From contig JAVXUO010000340.1 of assembly GCA_033065855.1 (NCBI GenBank), positions 348,501 through 412,500 of the forward strand: 64,000 bases of DNA, in the 5' to 3' direction. The stretch's first letter is position 1; each line of letters begins with the position of its first letter. The notes under the pieces were generated by a model. The model saw only the letters and a program-made list of their open reading frames with translations, was not told the DNA's origin and did not search any database. Of this stretch, positions 1 through 12,642 are shown piece by piece. The stretch comes from Escallonia rubra. Taxonomy: Eukaryota; Streptophyta; Magnoliopsida; Escalloniales; Escalloniaceae. The translations under genes were made by a program, and so were the position numbers.

Positions 1-1407
1 TAAAGAAAGGCGTCAAAGGGAGCGCATCCCTGTAAAAAAAGTAACTAGCTACCCATTTAACATTCAATTTTGTCCAAAAAATTCAAAAAGTTGTCATAGT
101 TGACTTAGTCCAAAAAAACAGAAATGACAAGATTAAGTTCTTCAGCTTCTCTAGCAAAAGCTCCTCTCCTTCGAACGCCCTCTTGTTCCTTCCAAGCCAC
201 AGTAACCAAAAGATTCAGAGGGGGATCACAGTATACTTGGTCAAACTTATACAGTATACTTACGAGATCTCCTATATTCTTAAGACACCTATAAGGCTTA
301 CCATATCTGCTCTCGTATCTTTTCATTGAAAAATACCATCTATTTTTAGTAATGACTGCACAGTGTGGGAAGCTACCTTCATCATCCACTCATCAACCCA
401 AAGTCCTCATCACAGGATGCTAGCTCCATATAACTTTATTTTACCATAATTGAAAGCCCGTTGGTTGTGTATCATCATATGGTTCTCACTCCATTTTCAA
501 TGCCACTTTGAAAACATTGTCACTCAAACGGTAAAGAAGCAAAAGCATATCGACCCAAATATTTCATTCATGGAAATAAAAAGCTATAATGTTTGGAAAA
601 TAAATTTGGGTAACCAGAGAATAGCACATCCTCTGGTAATTCTAGTTAGTGCAAAGATGTGATGACAAATGGCAATAGTAACGATGAAAGTGACTACTAT
701 CATGCATTCCACAAAGTCAATGCAGATAGTTCCATCGGGACAAAACGACAGATTCCACGACTACACAAAAGTCATCAGGGATACTAATCTTACTACCACC
801 ACGTGTAATGAAACAATTAAGAAGGGATAGATATATTCCTCCGATTCTGAGCAGGATTTACATGGCTAACACTGATATGGCAACCATTGTACTTAAGATC
901 ACATACTTAACTGACCATCGAAATTGAATTTCACAAAGATTACATTTTCCGTACACAGAAATTCTACTTAATTTGCACTTTGACCTCTCCAGCACAACTG
1001 TAACCACAAATCAAAAGATGCAACAGGTAAAAGCAAAGCTATCAGGCAGTCACAAAAGATTTAACATCATCAAGACAAACTTTTCAAGGATAGGGGAAGG
1101 AGAATATTTAAGGACAAGATATCCAAACCAACACTTAGCAAAAACATATTGGCAAAAAGTGGGAGAATGAGAAAAGGAAATACGCCTTCTGGACACATAT
1201 AATAACCAGATTTTCAAAAAATGGAATTAAGTAGCTCTAAAGATGCAACAATATCAAAAATCAAAAGGACACAACAAATGTCAATCTATCAGTGGTCGAC
1301 TCGCCATCAACCACGCGTGGAGTTAATCAAGAAGCACTTTATAATTTCAGGAAGCATAATACTTGAAATATACGCATAACTAAAACCATAAATATACAAT
1401 GAATTAC
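1..1407 (-). other. Intron or unresolved sequence downstream of the Pumilio first exon
   Basis: The exon at 1408-2043 ends in a splice donor (CAG then GTAATT on the minus strand), so this stretch is read as the beginning of its first intron. I see no Pumilio repeat exon here. A 94-codon open frame on the minus strand (105-389) has a stop directly before it and a GTG instead of ATG at its head. I do not recognise it and do not call it a gene. Confidence 0.5.
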
Positions 1408-2043
1408 CTGAAATATTTCAGCAAGGCTCTTCTGTTTGCTACCTAACCCCAACCCAGGCAAGCCAATAAGTCCATCACCACCCCACTCTGCCGAAACCTG
1501 CACTTTCTCCGACTCACTCTCACTGTCTTGTTTCTTGGAGTTAAACCCTGGTGGCATTGAAAACATTGATATCCCACCACTACCACCACTGTCATTCCTA
1601 TTCACCTTCCTCCTATCTCCAATCCCTCCAACACCAGAATTTCCTCCTTGCACCCTTTGCGCAGACCGCCAATCCTCCTTTGATAACGAAGGCGGAGGCA
1701 GCCTAGGGTTTAGGTTCACATTCGAGTAGTAGTATGACAAGTAAGCAGGATCAGACCTAAGCTCTTCCTCGGACATAAACCCATTACCACTCTTGTTCCT
1801 AGCAAACTCTGAAAAGGTCGAACCGCCACTTCCATGATTGAACAAACCACCAACTGCACTCAATGAGCCCTCTACAGTAGGTGGAGCTGACCCACTTCTA
1901 TACAAATTTAGCTCCTTTTCCCGATCATCAGAATCTTGCCGCCGCTGTTCCCGCAGCAACATCCCTATCTCCTTCTCCAATTCATCCCCAAACGATCCCT
2001 CATTACCCCCTAACATCGGCCTCCTACCCAATTCAGATAGCAT
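1408..2043 (-). CDS. Pumilio-family RNA-binding protein, first coding exon (partial)
   Basis: This is the N-terminal exon of a plant Pumilio (PUF) protein, a family that binds UGUA-type motifs in mRNA 3' UTRs and represses translation or stability in the cytoplasm. It encodes 212 residues and ends in phase 0 at a GTAATT donor. The ATG at 2043 gives [10 protein letters not shown], which matches how plant PUM1/2-like proteins begin. Further evidence is an acidic E/R-rich stretch, then [12 protein letters not shown], the signature of the NABP N-terminal domain found before the Puf repeats in plants. Gly/Ser-rich linkers, [22 protein letters not shown] and an end near KSLAEIFQ follow the same family order. 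The Puf repeats themselves must lie beyond the left edge. The open frame continues upstream of the ATG without another ATG. Whether the whole gene is functional cannot be judged. Confidence 0.88.
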
Positions 2044-2570
2044 CTTCACAATCTCTAAATTAATCACTCATAACTTTCTAAAATCAAAATTAGCATCCCA
2101 AACCCTAAAAACCCTAATGGAAAAAAAACTGCAAAAATCAAAACTTTATGATCTACACACCCTAAAACCCTTCATCACATGCTAAAAAATCGTTTTCGAA
2201 ACTAAAAAGATACAATCTTTGATCATCTAAACTCCAAGAAAGTAACTCCCAGCACCGAAATAGCAAAACCCACCAATCAAACAAGTTTGAAATATGAATA
2301 GATGCTTATTCCAAAATAAATTAAGACAACCCAGATGAAGGGAAGTTCTTGGCAACAGAATCCATTCTTTATCAGAGAAAAACCGTTGCCAAAAAACGGA
2401 GGAAACAAAGCTACGGAGGGGTGAAGTGGGAGTGTCAAGAAGTAAGAACTAAAGAAGGTGAGGGGAGATCAATTCCGGCGGCGAATTGGTTCTTACAAAG
2501 AACCCCTTTTAGGGTTTTGTTTTTCAACTACGGAGTACTAAACTAGTACTATATGGGGGATTTAAATACA
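2044..2570 (-). promoter_or_regulatory. 5' leader and core promoter of the Pumilio gene
   Basis: Upstream of the Pumilio ATG the minus strand holds a leader with CT-rich stretches and telo-box-like AAACCCTA sequence on the plus strand at about 2098-2125. A TATA-like TATTTAAA lies on the minus strand at 2561-2568, which would place transcription start near 2530. This is inferred from motif position only. A leader intron cannot be excluded. Confidence 0.4.
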
Positions 2571-2599
2571 GTAACTGGCTTTCTTTTTCTCTTTTTATA

Positions 2600-5500
2600 T
2601 CTCTATATATATATATATATATTTACTTGGGCATTTATATTTGGAAAGTGTTAATTTTGTGAGGGAAATAAATCATTTACCCTAAACAGTAGGGGCCTAA
2701 TTGACCAGGTGATAAAGAGGGTAGATAACTGACTGAGGTTGAGTAGATATAGAGAGAGAGGAATAAGTATTTTTAGAGAGAGAGAGAGAGAGAGAGAGTA
2801 ATGATGCCATGTTTTCCAAGTGTTCCAAAGGGGAACTAGAGGGGGTGCCACGTACAGACTTTAGATTCGGTGGTGGTATGTGGAAAACTGAACTGCCCTT
2901 ATTGTTAAGACAACCGTGCCTAAAAGTGGGCATGTACTTTTGATGGTGTTTGCTTCAAGTGTCCACTTTATCCCTATTGAATATTCGCATTTAGATTCTC
3001 TCTCTCTCTCTCACTCGCGTAATATGCGGTCTCGGAAAAGGTTTTTAACCGTCTCGGATCGTTAGTTTTGGAATAGATCATAGCATAGACTTTAAGATAA
3101 GAAAATAGCAAAAATATAATATGTCCAATAGTCACTCTATTGATCTTTGGGGATATTGATTTAGCTTGTTCGTTTAGGAGGAGGGGCAGGTATAAGAAAA
3201 GAGTGGGAGATTATTATATGGTGAGAACATTGCCAAATTTTTATGCTTTAATTTTTCAGATTTTTGTTTGAATGTCTTGTTTTGAGGTTTTATTATTTTC
3301 ATAGATGCTTAACTAATCTTCAACTAGAAAGCATCATGTTCATTTTGAATATTAATAAGGAAAGTGATATCCGAACTTCGCTTTTTCACCGTTTAAACTC
3401 TATTGTGATCGTTAAAGATTTTGATACCTATGTAATAATTTTAGTGACAAAAGTATATTTCAAATGAATAAACTGGAGCTCAACTCTCAATTATTAATAT
3501 GGATGTACATTAGTTCTCATGCTCGTATGTAGGGGGGGCTAGGTGGTACACTTACAATACATCATTTAAAATGTAGAAGATGCACATCTAATAACGCTTG
3601 AATTCATTGTGGGAGACAAAGAAACCGCTCTCAAATTGACTTGGCCACTCTGAACTGACATTTTTTCGTGTAAGATATGATAGTGTGGTTTAATTCAGTT
3701 TTGTAGCAAGATTGTCTATTGACATTATTCTCTTTCATGCAACTTCATTGTCACGATATAAAGTATATGTTTTTATTAGGATAATTTTGTACATAACCAT
3801 GCATAAAACTAGCTGTAATATCAAGGCAAGTTATTACAAGGTGTAACACAACTAATGGATCAACTTTTTAAGATCCTTGCATTTGTTGCAAACGTGAATT
3901 GGTTTTCATTGTCGTAAGGGAGGCATGAAAAAAGTGAAATGTGACTGAGGGGACGTAGGACCCATTGGTTATCGTTGTCTTATTGGGTGTTTCTTTTTCA
4001 TACTTTCTGTGCGTGATGAGAAATTGTCTTAAGGTAAATTTGGCTGATTTAAAGTTTTAACTTGATTTAACTAACTCAACTTTAAAAAATTTGAGTTTTT
4101 ATCTAATTTAATCCACCTAAGTACAAAATAGATTAGATGGGTTAGTCACAATATACTGATTACCTTGAGTTGGGCTTCTAAAATCCATTCATGTAACAAC
4201 TCATACTTTGTTAGTAAATTTCATAAAAAAGAGCCACGACCGCGTGTTGTTGCACCATTGTCCATTGTCACATGTGATCCTCGGCCGCCGAGGCTGCTGA
4301 GGCCTCCTGCCGCCAATAGTCATCGCTAATCAGCACAGCTTTATTTTTTGTTTAAAGAAAAAAGTTTACTCTATTTTTTGGTCAACTCACTGAATCCCAA
4401 ATATACCAAATCAATCCAACCCGACCCGACCCAATTAATTCGATTTTTCCTTGGTTAAAGCTCAATTGGTTTAAAAGTACGTGAGTTTTCTTGGGTTAGG
4501 TACAAATCTAACCCAAGTTGCACCCCTACTGGTATGACTAATTTATTAGGGTAATTTCTCAAATTGGAGAAACTTTGGTGTCTTTATGTGTAAGTTAACG
4601 TGTGCAGTGATGGGTATTGTTGCCGAGTGATGAATGCAACAACAACGTTTGATGTTGTTTATATAGTATAGCTTTCTTTCCCTGGTCAAATTGTGCAATT
4701 GGTTACTTTGAAGCGAACCGTGGTTGCCTAGTAAGTTGACATAACAAATTCATTACGCTTTAGATAATTTTGATGACGTAACAATCAATATTTTTATGCT
4801 AAATTGAATGATTACAATGCATGTTCGACGTTTTTTAAGTAATATGTTCGCAAGTCTTACATCCATGGAATCCGTACCTTTTAGTGGAGTGACAAATTTT
4901 CATTTGCCTTTCAAATGGTCATATCTCAAATATGATACGTGTAAAGATGGCAGCTTAAAAAAATTTTACTTCTAGATTATCGTTAATACTTCATCAAAAC
5001 TTCTTGTATGTAATTCACTATTCATTCGCAAAGGGAATAGTTCTCGAAGATGTTGATGTAACTTCGTACTTTCTTTATATTTGCATATTACTTGTTTTCA
5101 CTCTTCTCTAAGTTCAAGAGTTTCGAGCGAAGTTTTTCTTCTTGTACTTTCCTTTACGGGTAAAGTTTTTGAACTTTTACAAAAACAAAAACAAAAACAT
5201 TGATTCATCACATTGTCTAATATGCCATCTATCTATGTCTTGAATTGGATGTGAATTTTTCTTTAATTTCTATTCAAGGGGACATAATTAATTAATTTCT
5301 TCCAAGTAAGGAGAGCCAAAACTGGGCCGAAGATTTCAATTACTATAAACTTTAGACCAAGTGCAGATGAAACCAAGCTAAACCCGATCCATATGTACTA
5401 CCAGCCCATGATAGACTACTTTTGGATGAGTACTGTGAGGCGATATTTATTAGGAGTGTTACATTTCGTCACTAAAAGTACGGTAGGCTAATTGTTTATG

Positions 5501-5922
5501 AGGGCTAAGTTAACAATTAAGGATGTTGAAATAGCCTTGACTAGAATGATGCACAGGCATTAAGGTGAGTTGAGGCATAAATGCATTTGGGACAAGAATA
5601 TTTTATTTTAGGAATAAAAGCATGGTTAAAGCATCTCTTCTTCGTGTCAAGGTTACACGTCTGAACCTCGTGGGAATTCTAAGATAGGAGATATTTTATC
5701 ATTATGAATATAAATACTTGACACATAAAAGCATTAGTATTGGCTTTTTACTATCCCACTAGCTTTGATATCGTGTGTTACGCACGAAACACTGTATAAG
5801 AATTATAAAAATATTATATGACCACTTGAATGAATTTATAATACAACTGTTTTATGAATAACCATCTATACTATTTATAAAAGTGTGAATTAGTGTAAAT
5901 TATTTTTTAAACAAGAATACCC
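2600..5922. other. Intergenic, no gene recognised
   Basis: AT-rich DNA with a TA run near 2603-2622, a GA microsatellite at about 2744-2798 and a CT run near 3000. Short open frames here (for example 3264-3467) lack family resemblance. The end of a diverged hAT-like repeat (GCACCCCTA) is seen near 4530, without a matching left end. Confidence 0.6.
2744..2798. repeat. (GA)n microsatellite
   Basis: Two runs of GA dinucleotides separated by a short AT-rich spacer, upstream of the Pumilio promoter. Confidence 0.9.
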
Positions 5923-6544
5923 TTAGGGTGTGTTTGGATATGGGATTTTCAAATACTGGGTATTTCTAAATGCTCTCATTTCTAAATTCTCTGAATTACA
6001 AATTCTATCATTTTGAAATATCTTGTTTGGAAAAAAGGAAACAAAAGGTTGTTAAAAAAGGTGGGAGGCAAGATTCCTAAAAAATAGGGAACTAGTTATT
6101 GTGGGTTAGTAAATTACTGATTTGAGTGAATTTGACAAATAACTAGTTCAAATCACTCCGAAATTTCAAAAATTTCCTTTTGAACTATCCAAACTGATGC
6201 CAAGGAAAGTGGGTTCGTACTTACACGGAGGTGCCACAAAGGCTGCAGTCCGTGTCAGCTTCCAAGTATGCAAAGTGAGAGACAGCAAGGACGGAGTAAG
6301 GGCTGAGAGCAAGGCTTCCCAGACAGGCCGTGAGGAATGGCAGTGCTGCGAAGGCAAAGCTAAGACGAACAGGGCCGGCAGTCGATAGTCCAAGTCAGGG
6401 TCCGAGTCGGGGTCCAATGTTACGGTCCAAAGTTATGTCCAATTTGTCTTTCTCTCACTAGAATCCAAGAGCTCCCAAATTCTAGAGTGAGAAAGTGATT
6501 TTGTGAGAATGAAGAAGAAGTGCCTTTTTTGAGTTGTAAAGTTC

Positions 6545-6555
6545 ACTATTTATAG
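6545..6555 (-). promoter_or_regulatory. TATA box of the solo LTR
   Basis: The minus strand reads CCTATAAATAG, followed downstream by a C/T/A-rich leader. This motif fits the retrotransposon core promoter and supports the minus orientation of the LTR. Confidence 0.6.
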
Positions 6556-7011
6556 GAAACAGTGTGCTTATGTCATAAAGTGCCACATGTCGTCCCCTGG
6601 GAGTGACACATCACCAGGGGGTCCAAAATATCGGTTCTCCGTTGGACTGCCGGTTCCTAAATTCGCGTTGCCTGCCTCACACAGCGTCGTTCTACCTGTC
6701 TGAGAAGACTGACCACACCGCGATAGTATGATCAGAGTAAGCCCGTTGCCCCAGCCACCGATCCAAGCCCTTACGGAATCTCACGAGGTGCGTCAAGAGA
6801 TGCGCGGAGAACCTGACAGCGGTGAGGGTTACCCTTGTAGCCAATTGCCAGGCGGACTAGGCGCGATGCCCTCCGAGGACCTGCTCCCGTCCCGGAGTGA
6901 CCCGTGGGTCATTGTCCTGGTGGTGTCGATGATCGACAGTAACATGAGTGGACATAGTCACAGCTCAGTGCTCAGAGTCCACTGCGAGGGGTCCTCGTGC
7001 CGGAGCCCCCC

Positions 7012-7340
7012 GTGATTGAGACGACGATGGCTATAAGGTTGTGAGCCCATCCCGGTACGAAGGCCGAAGCCCCCTCCTGTGATTGAGACGGCGATGGCTA
7101 TAAGGTTGTGAGCCCATCCCGGTACGAAGGTCGAAGCCCCCCTGGTGATTGAGACGGCGATGGCTATAAGGTTGTGAGCCCATCCCGGTACGAGGGCCGA
7201 AGCCCCCCCTGTGATTGAGACGGCGATGGCTATAAGGTTGTGAGCCCATCCCGGTATGAGGGCCGAAGCCCCCCTGTGATTGAGACGGTGATGGCTATAA
7301 GGTTGTGAGCCCATCCCGGAAGCATGTAATATGATTGTGG
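7012..7340. repeat. Tandem array, about 65-bp unit, five copies
   Basis: Each unit contains GATTGAGACGGCGATGGCTA, then a GTGAGCCCATCCCGG segment. Units are nearly identical and start near 7012, 7079, 7145, 7212 and 7276. The open frames across this array on both strands are products of the repeat. Confidence 0.9.
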
Positions 7341-7815
7341 CGCATGGGCGCGGTGCCTACAGCACGAGACAATACCTGGTGCAGGGGCACATGTTATGAA
7401 AGTGGCGCATGGGCGCGACGACGAACGTCGCAGAGACAATACCTGGTGCCATGGGCATATATCATGGAAGTGGCGCACGAGCGCGATGACGAGCGTCGCA
7501 GAGACAACCCTTGGTGCCGGAACACGTGTTATGAAAGTGGTGCGACGACGAACGTCGCGAAGCAATACTTGGTACCGAGGGCACGTATCATGGAAATGGC
7601 GCACGAGCGCGGCGACGAACGTCGCGGAGCAATATTTGGTGCCGGGGCACGCATCATGAGAATGGCGCAAGGGCGCGACGACGAACGTCCCGGAGTAATA
7701 TTTGGTGCTGAGGCACGCATCATGAGAATGTCGCAAGGGCGCGGCGACGAACGTCGCGGAGCAATATTTGGTGCTGGGGCACGTATCATGAGAATGGCGC
7801 AAGGGCGCGCGTCGG
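7340..7815. repeat. Tandem array, about 57-60-bp unit, roughly eight copies
   Basis: Units share a GACGACGAACGTCGC core (itself palindromic around GACGAACGTC), then a TTGGTGC..GGGGCACG..ATCATGA segment and GAATGGCGCAAGGGCGC. CpG content is high. It lies directly next to the 65-bp array inside the LTR. Confidence 0.85.
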
Positions 7816-7999
7816 GTGTCCTGAAGACAGGATGTGAGCTAAGTGTACCTGTCATAACAAGATAATGAATGCAACATGTAGTAGTGACAAAGTTGGGAGT
7901 GATGGTATGTGGTTGTCGGCGACGGGTCATTCGGCGGTAGTGCGCGACTTTGGGCGACGGGCATCGCGGGAGCGGTGTGCGGTCACGGGCGACGTATGT

Positions 8000-8200
8000 C
8001 ACAAGGTTGATGCACGACGGCCGTCGTGAGGTTGATGCACGACGGACGTCTCGAGGTTGATGTACGAACGTCCGTAAGGTGATGCACGACGGACGTCGCG
8101 AGGTTGATGCACGACGGACGTCTCGAGGTTGATGTACGAACGTCCGTAAGGTGATGCACAACGGACGTCGCGAGGTTGATGTACGAACGTCCGTAAACAT
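8000..8200. repeat. Tandem array built on GATGCACGACGGACGTC
   Basis: Alternating GATGCACGACGGACGTCGCG and GATGTACGAACGTCCG units, each with a small palindromic core, repeat about six times inside the LTR. Confidence 0.8.
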
Positions 8201-8574
8201 CGCGGAGGTGCAAAGACTCGAGAAAACAAGTGCGCGCGGGAGTAGAGGCCATAGGCCAAACATTGGGTGGAAGGCCAAGGCCACCACCCCTGGGGAGGCC
8301 GAGGCTGACCCCTTGGGGAGGCCAAGGCCGACCCTAGGGGGTGGCCAAGGCCAATGGCCAACTCCCATGAAGGGAGGCCAAGGCCACTCCCCCCTTCGGT
8401 GAATTTCGGGCGTGCCGATGGTAGGTGTTTTGATGAGCAAAGACGAATCCAAAAGTTGCGTTACGACGAGCGTGTCGACGTGAATCGTACCAATATGACG
8501 AACAAGGTGCCAAGGTTACGTACGAAGCATATGAAGTGAAAAAAGTGCGAAAAGGACTTTTCGCGAAAAGTGAA

Positions 8575-8690
8575 GAACCGGGGGAGGAAGGCCAAGGCCA
8601 ACCCCCCATGGGAGGCCGAGGCCGACCCCATGGCCTTGGGGGAGGTCGAGGCCGACCCCATGGGGTTGGCCAAGGCCTTTGCCCCTTGGC
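8575..8690. repeat. GGCCAAGGCC/GGCCGAGGCC-type degenerate repeat
   Basis: Short GC-rich units with CCCCATGGG cores repeat here, and a related copy lies at about 8250-8370, both inside the solo LTR. Confidence 0.7.
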
Positions 8691-9055
8691 CCCGTTGCTC
8701 CGGTTGCGCCGTCGGTCGACATTTTTTGGTGAAAAGGTGTTTGGGTGGTCTCGGCGTGACGATCACGCTAGCGTGAGTGACGTCAACATGAAATAAATCG
8801 TGCCTAAGTCGCGCACAAGGCGCGCGTAGCGAAAACGCACGTGACTTGAGCGTGCGCGCGCTGACCGGTTCGATGCGTTGGAAAAATGCACGTTGTATCT
8901 GTTGACGTGTTTGCGTGAAATGGGACCCCTATTGGGCCCTTGGGTACGGCCAAAATAGGTTGGGAACATAAACAAGATATTTTGTCCAAGTGATTTACAA
9001 ATACCCTACCAAAGTCAAATCCCCAGTTCAAATCCTATATCCAAACACACCCTTA

Positions 9056-9553
9056 ATATATTTTTGAATCACTCAATTGTCATTTCAAGTACAGTTAACA
9101 TGCCTAAAATCTAGATTTTTTTAACAAGTCCACCTTTTTCACTTTAATAAAAGTTACAATTAATAGATAAATGTCTCTTCTACTTCTCATAACACTTTCA
9201 TTTAATGTATGAATTTATTTTAATGTCATTTACAACTTCACGCTTGCTATAGATTTATTTTAACGTCATTTACACCCTGATACTTGGTGTAGAATAGGAT
9301 GAAACACATGACCATATCATCTTTTATACTAATTTCAACAATTTCTTTTTTTAAAATGACCATTAGTTAATAATGATTTTTGCTTACTATAGATGAATTT
9401 CACTCTCATTTTCTCTTAACAGATAATTGGTTATGTCTTTTATGTTGGCAATGAAAATCTGTATTAATACACTTCAATGGAAAAGAAAAGGCAAAAAAAT
9501 TGGACATGCTTAAACGTTTCTGCTCTCTTGCGCTTTGATGTAAAACCTAATGT

Positions 9554-9586
<33 letters not shown>

Positions 9587-12281
9587 ATAGTGGATATGTG
9601 TAATTTATACTATTGATGGCTTATCTCAAACCGTTGTCACGTTCCATTTTCATGTAAACGACTCTACACCTTCATACCTTCATACATCTCTCATAATTTA
9701 ATTATTGTAACTTCTCCGTCTCCACTATGTCAAGTGGCAAGATGATTCTATATCCAAAGTTTGTTTAGAGGTAACTTAATTCTATATTCTTTAAGTTTAG
9801 TTGCTTAATATAACGAAGGCTAATATCATTTTTGAGTATATAAGTTTGAAATAAGTGTTGATTTAAGGGTTTATCTCATAGTTATGAATATCGTACCGGA
9901 GTGTGTACCTTTTTTTTTTTCATAAAATGGTACGTTCCGGTACCGGTACCGTCTCAAATTTTTTATCAATATTATACATGTGTAATATTTATTTATTGGC
10001 GAATTAACAATATATACATATATTTTCTTACTCACATCTCTTCTAGAATAAAATGTTTGTCCTATAGAGCTTGAATTGCCTTAATTTTTAAATAAACTAT
10101 TAGTTCCCAAATAAGTTGTTTATTTGGTTGTTTGTTTAATAATAACATGTTTTTCTAGGTAAGAATAAGTTGTTTGTTAAATAATATCATCTTTGAGTTC
10201 AAGAATAAGATATTTTTCTGGGTGTGCGCAGATGAAAGAATATGATCAAAGCTTCCAGGTTGAAGTACACCAAAGCTAAATGAATATTAAAAACTTATCA
10301 CGAAAGATTTTACAAATTGTAATGAATATTATGAATAAGAGGCTATAGAGGCTTTGATTGGTATAATAAAACTTAGAGTGTTTTTCTATTTAGTCTTTAT
10401 ATAGTCAATTTATAAAATTTCTAACAAAATTTGTCACTTTTATATTTTCGAAGAGACCGGTACAAAAAATACTATCTCGGCCGGTATCACCTATACCGAC
10501 CGGTACAGAGCGGTATTTTGACTGGTACAAAATGTAAGGGATATCGTACCAGTAAAAGGCAAAAGCTGTACCTACGCTTTGACTACGTGTACGCTTTGAA
10601 TCTTCTATTCTTATATATGATGAAGTCATTTTATCGCTTCTATAAATTATGCCTTAGAGTCTTAATAAAAGAGAAAAGTGAATGAAAATCATTGCTAAGA
10701 GCTAAAAAATAGATTAGATAAGAGAAAATTCTTTGTAAATCACAAAAACTGAAGAAGCCTATTCGTAGCCACGCAAAAATAGCCATGGCCGAAAGTAATC
10801 TAAAAAGTTATGATTTTAATCATTTACTATTGAGAAATTACACAATGACTCATTTTTAATGAAATAAGAACTGCAGTGTGCTTGAGGTCCTAGCCAGATA
10901 CTTCTTCTTGTTTATAAAACTGAACATGTTTTCTGAAATTTGTATGGCATGGTTATGATTTTTAGCTGTTTTCTAAAAGGAAAGCACATTTTTGTTTCAC
11001 AAATCTGATACAGTAACCATCATCCATGTTATCTTTTGATTATATTCTTACTCCAATGTCCCATCACGCATCCACTTGAATTTTGTTTATACCATCTTCT
11101 TCTAATTTAATGAGGATAACAGTCAATATTCAAATCAGAGCCTACTTGAAAATTATTGAGATAAAACACACTCAACTGTGGAGAACCATACTTGTATAAA
11201 TGATACGGGTTGCTATCAATCCATGTTAGTAAGTACTTATTTAAGTACACGCACAAGACACATGGAAAAATAAACCAAAGTTCTTGAAGTAATGTAGTGA
11301 AGAAAATTTTGACAGGTTACAACCTAAGTAGAAAAGTTAACGAAACTAAATAGTACATAAACATTCACATTAACTAAAAATGGACATCAAGAGGGCCAAA
11401 AGTATATACCATTTAGCCTAAGTTAGCGTTCGAGAAATACAACTATTACAATCTTTAATAGATGAAACATTTTTGGTATTAACTATATATCCAACACTCT
11501 AGCTACATTGATACAACAAGAATGTATATCTCTATCTCTAATATTTGTGCAATGTTTTTCGACTGACCAGTAGAACGTGGGTGGGGTTATTGAAATAGTT
11601 TGGCCACTAGGTTTATCTAGAGAGATTGTAACCCTTGAAATCAGCAGGTTGTTTTTTCGTGGCTTGATAAATTTTGACATTAAGTAATTTCCCAGTCTTA
11701 CATGTTATATACGTGGTTGAAAAAGGTGATTGTCATGCTTGTTCCATGTTTATGAATGTCTTCTATGAGCAAAATATTTTGACTTGCGCCCATATTCTTA
11801 TATGTTAGTTGCTTAGCAACCAATATGTTGAATTGCGCATTTACTTTATCTTAATCTTTTACTTGATTTTTGTTGTGATGCATATTAATTTTCTAACTAT
11901 GAACCCTTTAAATAATGACGTTCATGTACATTGCAAGTGTACTCAACTAATATATCAAAAATACACGAAAGAAGAACGTAAATTGCTTTGAATGTCAAAA
12001 TTATGAGCGAGATCTAAAAAGTAGTTTCCGTATGAAGTGTTGACCTATCTTGTAATATATTACTAACAAAAAAAAAAATGGAGTCCAGTACCCTTTAATT
12101 AGAAAGAAAGTTATGAAATATTGCAAATGAGATAAGATAAAAAAAAAAAGGAAAACACCGGAACACGAAAAAATAAACTAAACAAATTTGGTAACAAATG
12201 AGAAGATTGAAAAAGTAAGATAAAAATAAAAATTTCGGTCTACCTTGGCCCATTTTTTCTATGTAAAGATACTGTAGATAA
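9056..12281. other. Intergenic, no gene recognised
   Basis: AT-rich. Contains a (TG)n tract near 9555-9590 and a region (about 9890-10580) rich in GGTACCGG-type words, with inverted ATATCGTACCG/GATATCGTACC near its edges. That region is probably a decayed DNA transposon. No frame here resembles a protein family. Confidence 0.6.
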
Positions 12282-12283
12282 TA

Positions 12284-12640
12284 CTTCATCCGTCCCACAT
12301 AAATTCATTGTTTTTTCTTTGCACACAAATGAAGGATTTAAGTCATATATCGTGTATTTTTCATTCTACTCTTTAGAGAGAGAAGGGGACCAGGAGAGAG
12401 AAAATAAGTTAGTTGAGTGTTAAATGTGGAGAGAGAAATAAAATAAAAGGTGTAAAAAAGTGGGCCACGAAAGAGAAAATGAGTTGTGAAGAGTTAAATG
12501 CGGAGAAAGAAATAAAATAAAAAGTATAAAATGGGTAAATATGTAAAAATATATATACAATATTTCTTAAGATTGGAAAGTGAGCAACTTTTGTGAGACG
12601 GCCCAAAAAAAATGATCAATTTTTTGTGTGACGAAGGGAG
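12284..12640. mobile_element. Stowaway-type MITE (Tc1/mariner), copy 1
   Basis: Left end CTTCATCCGTCCCACATAAA and right end GTGACGAAGGGAG form imperfect inverted repeats of the Stowaway CTCCCTCCGTCCCA type, flanked by the TA target duplication (12282-12283, 12641-12642). The interior has GAGAGAGAAATAAAATAAA-type segments that recur inverted in the copy at 41435-41793, with almost the same length (357 and 359 bp). Confidence 0.85.
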
Positions 12641-12642
12641 TA

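Larger units (their letters stand above)
6195..8968 (-). mobile_element. GC-rich solo LTR, about 2.8 kb, minus orientation
   Basis: This GC- and CpG-rich block sits inside the Tourist-like element and contrasts sharply with the AT-rich flanks. On the minus strand it would begin TGTTCCC at 8968 and end at 6195 in CA. Flanks are CAAAC (6190-6194) and TAAAC (8969-8973), a 4/5 match to a 5-bp duplication. The minus strand carries a TATA box, then a leader, as the U3/R part of an LTR would. Most of U3 consists of several tandem-repeat arrays. A diverged relative lies at about 57125-59028 on the opposite strand. No gag or pol is nearby, so a solo LTR is the simplest reading. The superfamily is not determined, but the long, GC-rich LTR suggests Gypsy. 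Confidence 0.6.
5926..9052. mobile_element. Tourist-like (PIF/Harbinger) non-autonomous element containing a nested solo LTR
   Basis: The left end (5926) reads GGGTGTGTTTGGATAT and the right end is its reverse complement. The terminal inverted repeats match at 22 of 23 positions. The element is flanked on both sides by TTA (5923-5925 and 9053-9055), the classic 3-bp Harbinger target duplication. No transposase is present. If the GC-rich insert at 6195-8968 and one 5-bp duplicate are removed, about 350 bp remain, an ordinary size for a Tourist MITE. Confidence 0.85.

Noticed and set aside
105-389. 94-codon minus-strand frame at the left edge
   Set aside because: No ATG, a stop directly upstream, no recognised domain. 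Noted only in the intron entry.
1436-1729. 97-codon plus-strand frame opposite the Pumilio exon
   Set aside because: Antisense shadow of the clearly recognised Pumilio N-terminal exon.
7012-7340. Regular repeats resembling a CRISPR array
   Set aside because: Whole units are tandem without unique spacers, and the genome is a plant.
7230-8452. Long frames on both strands in the GC-rich block
   Set aside because: They follow the tandem repeat units and overlap each other in several frames. GC-rich DNA lacks stops, and no family resemblance is seen.
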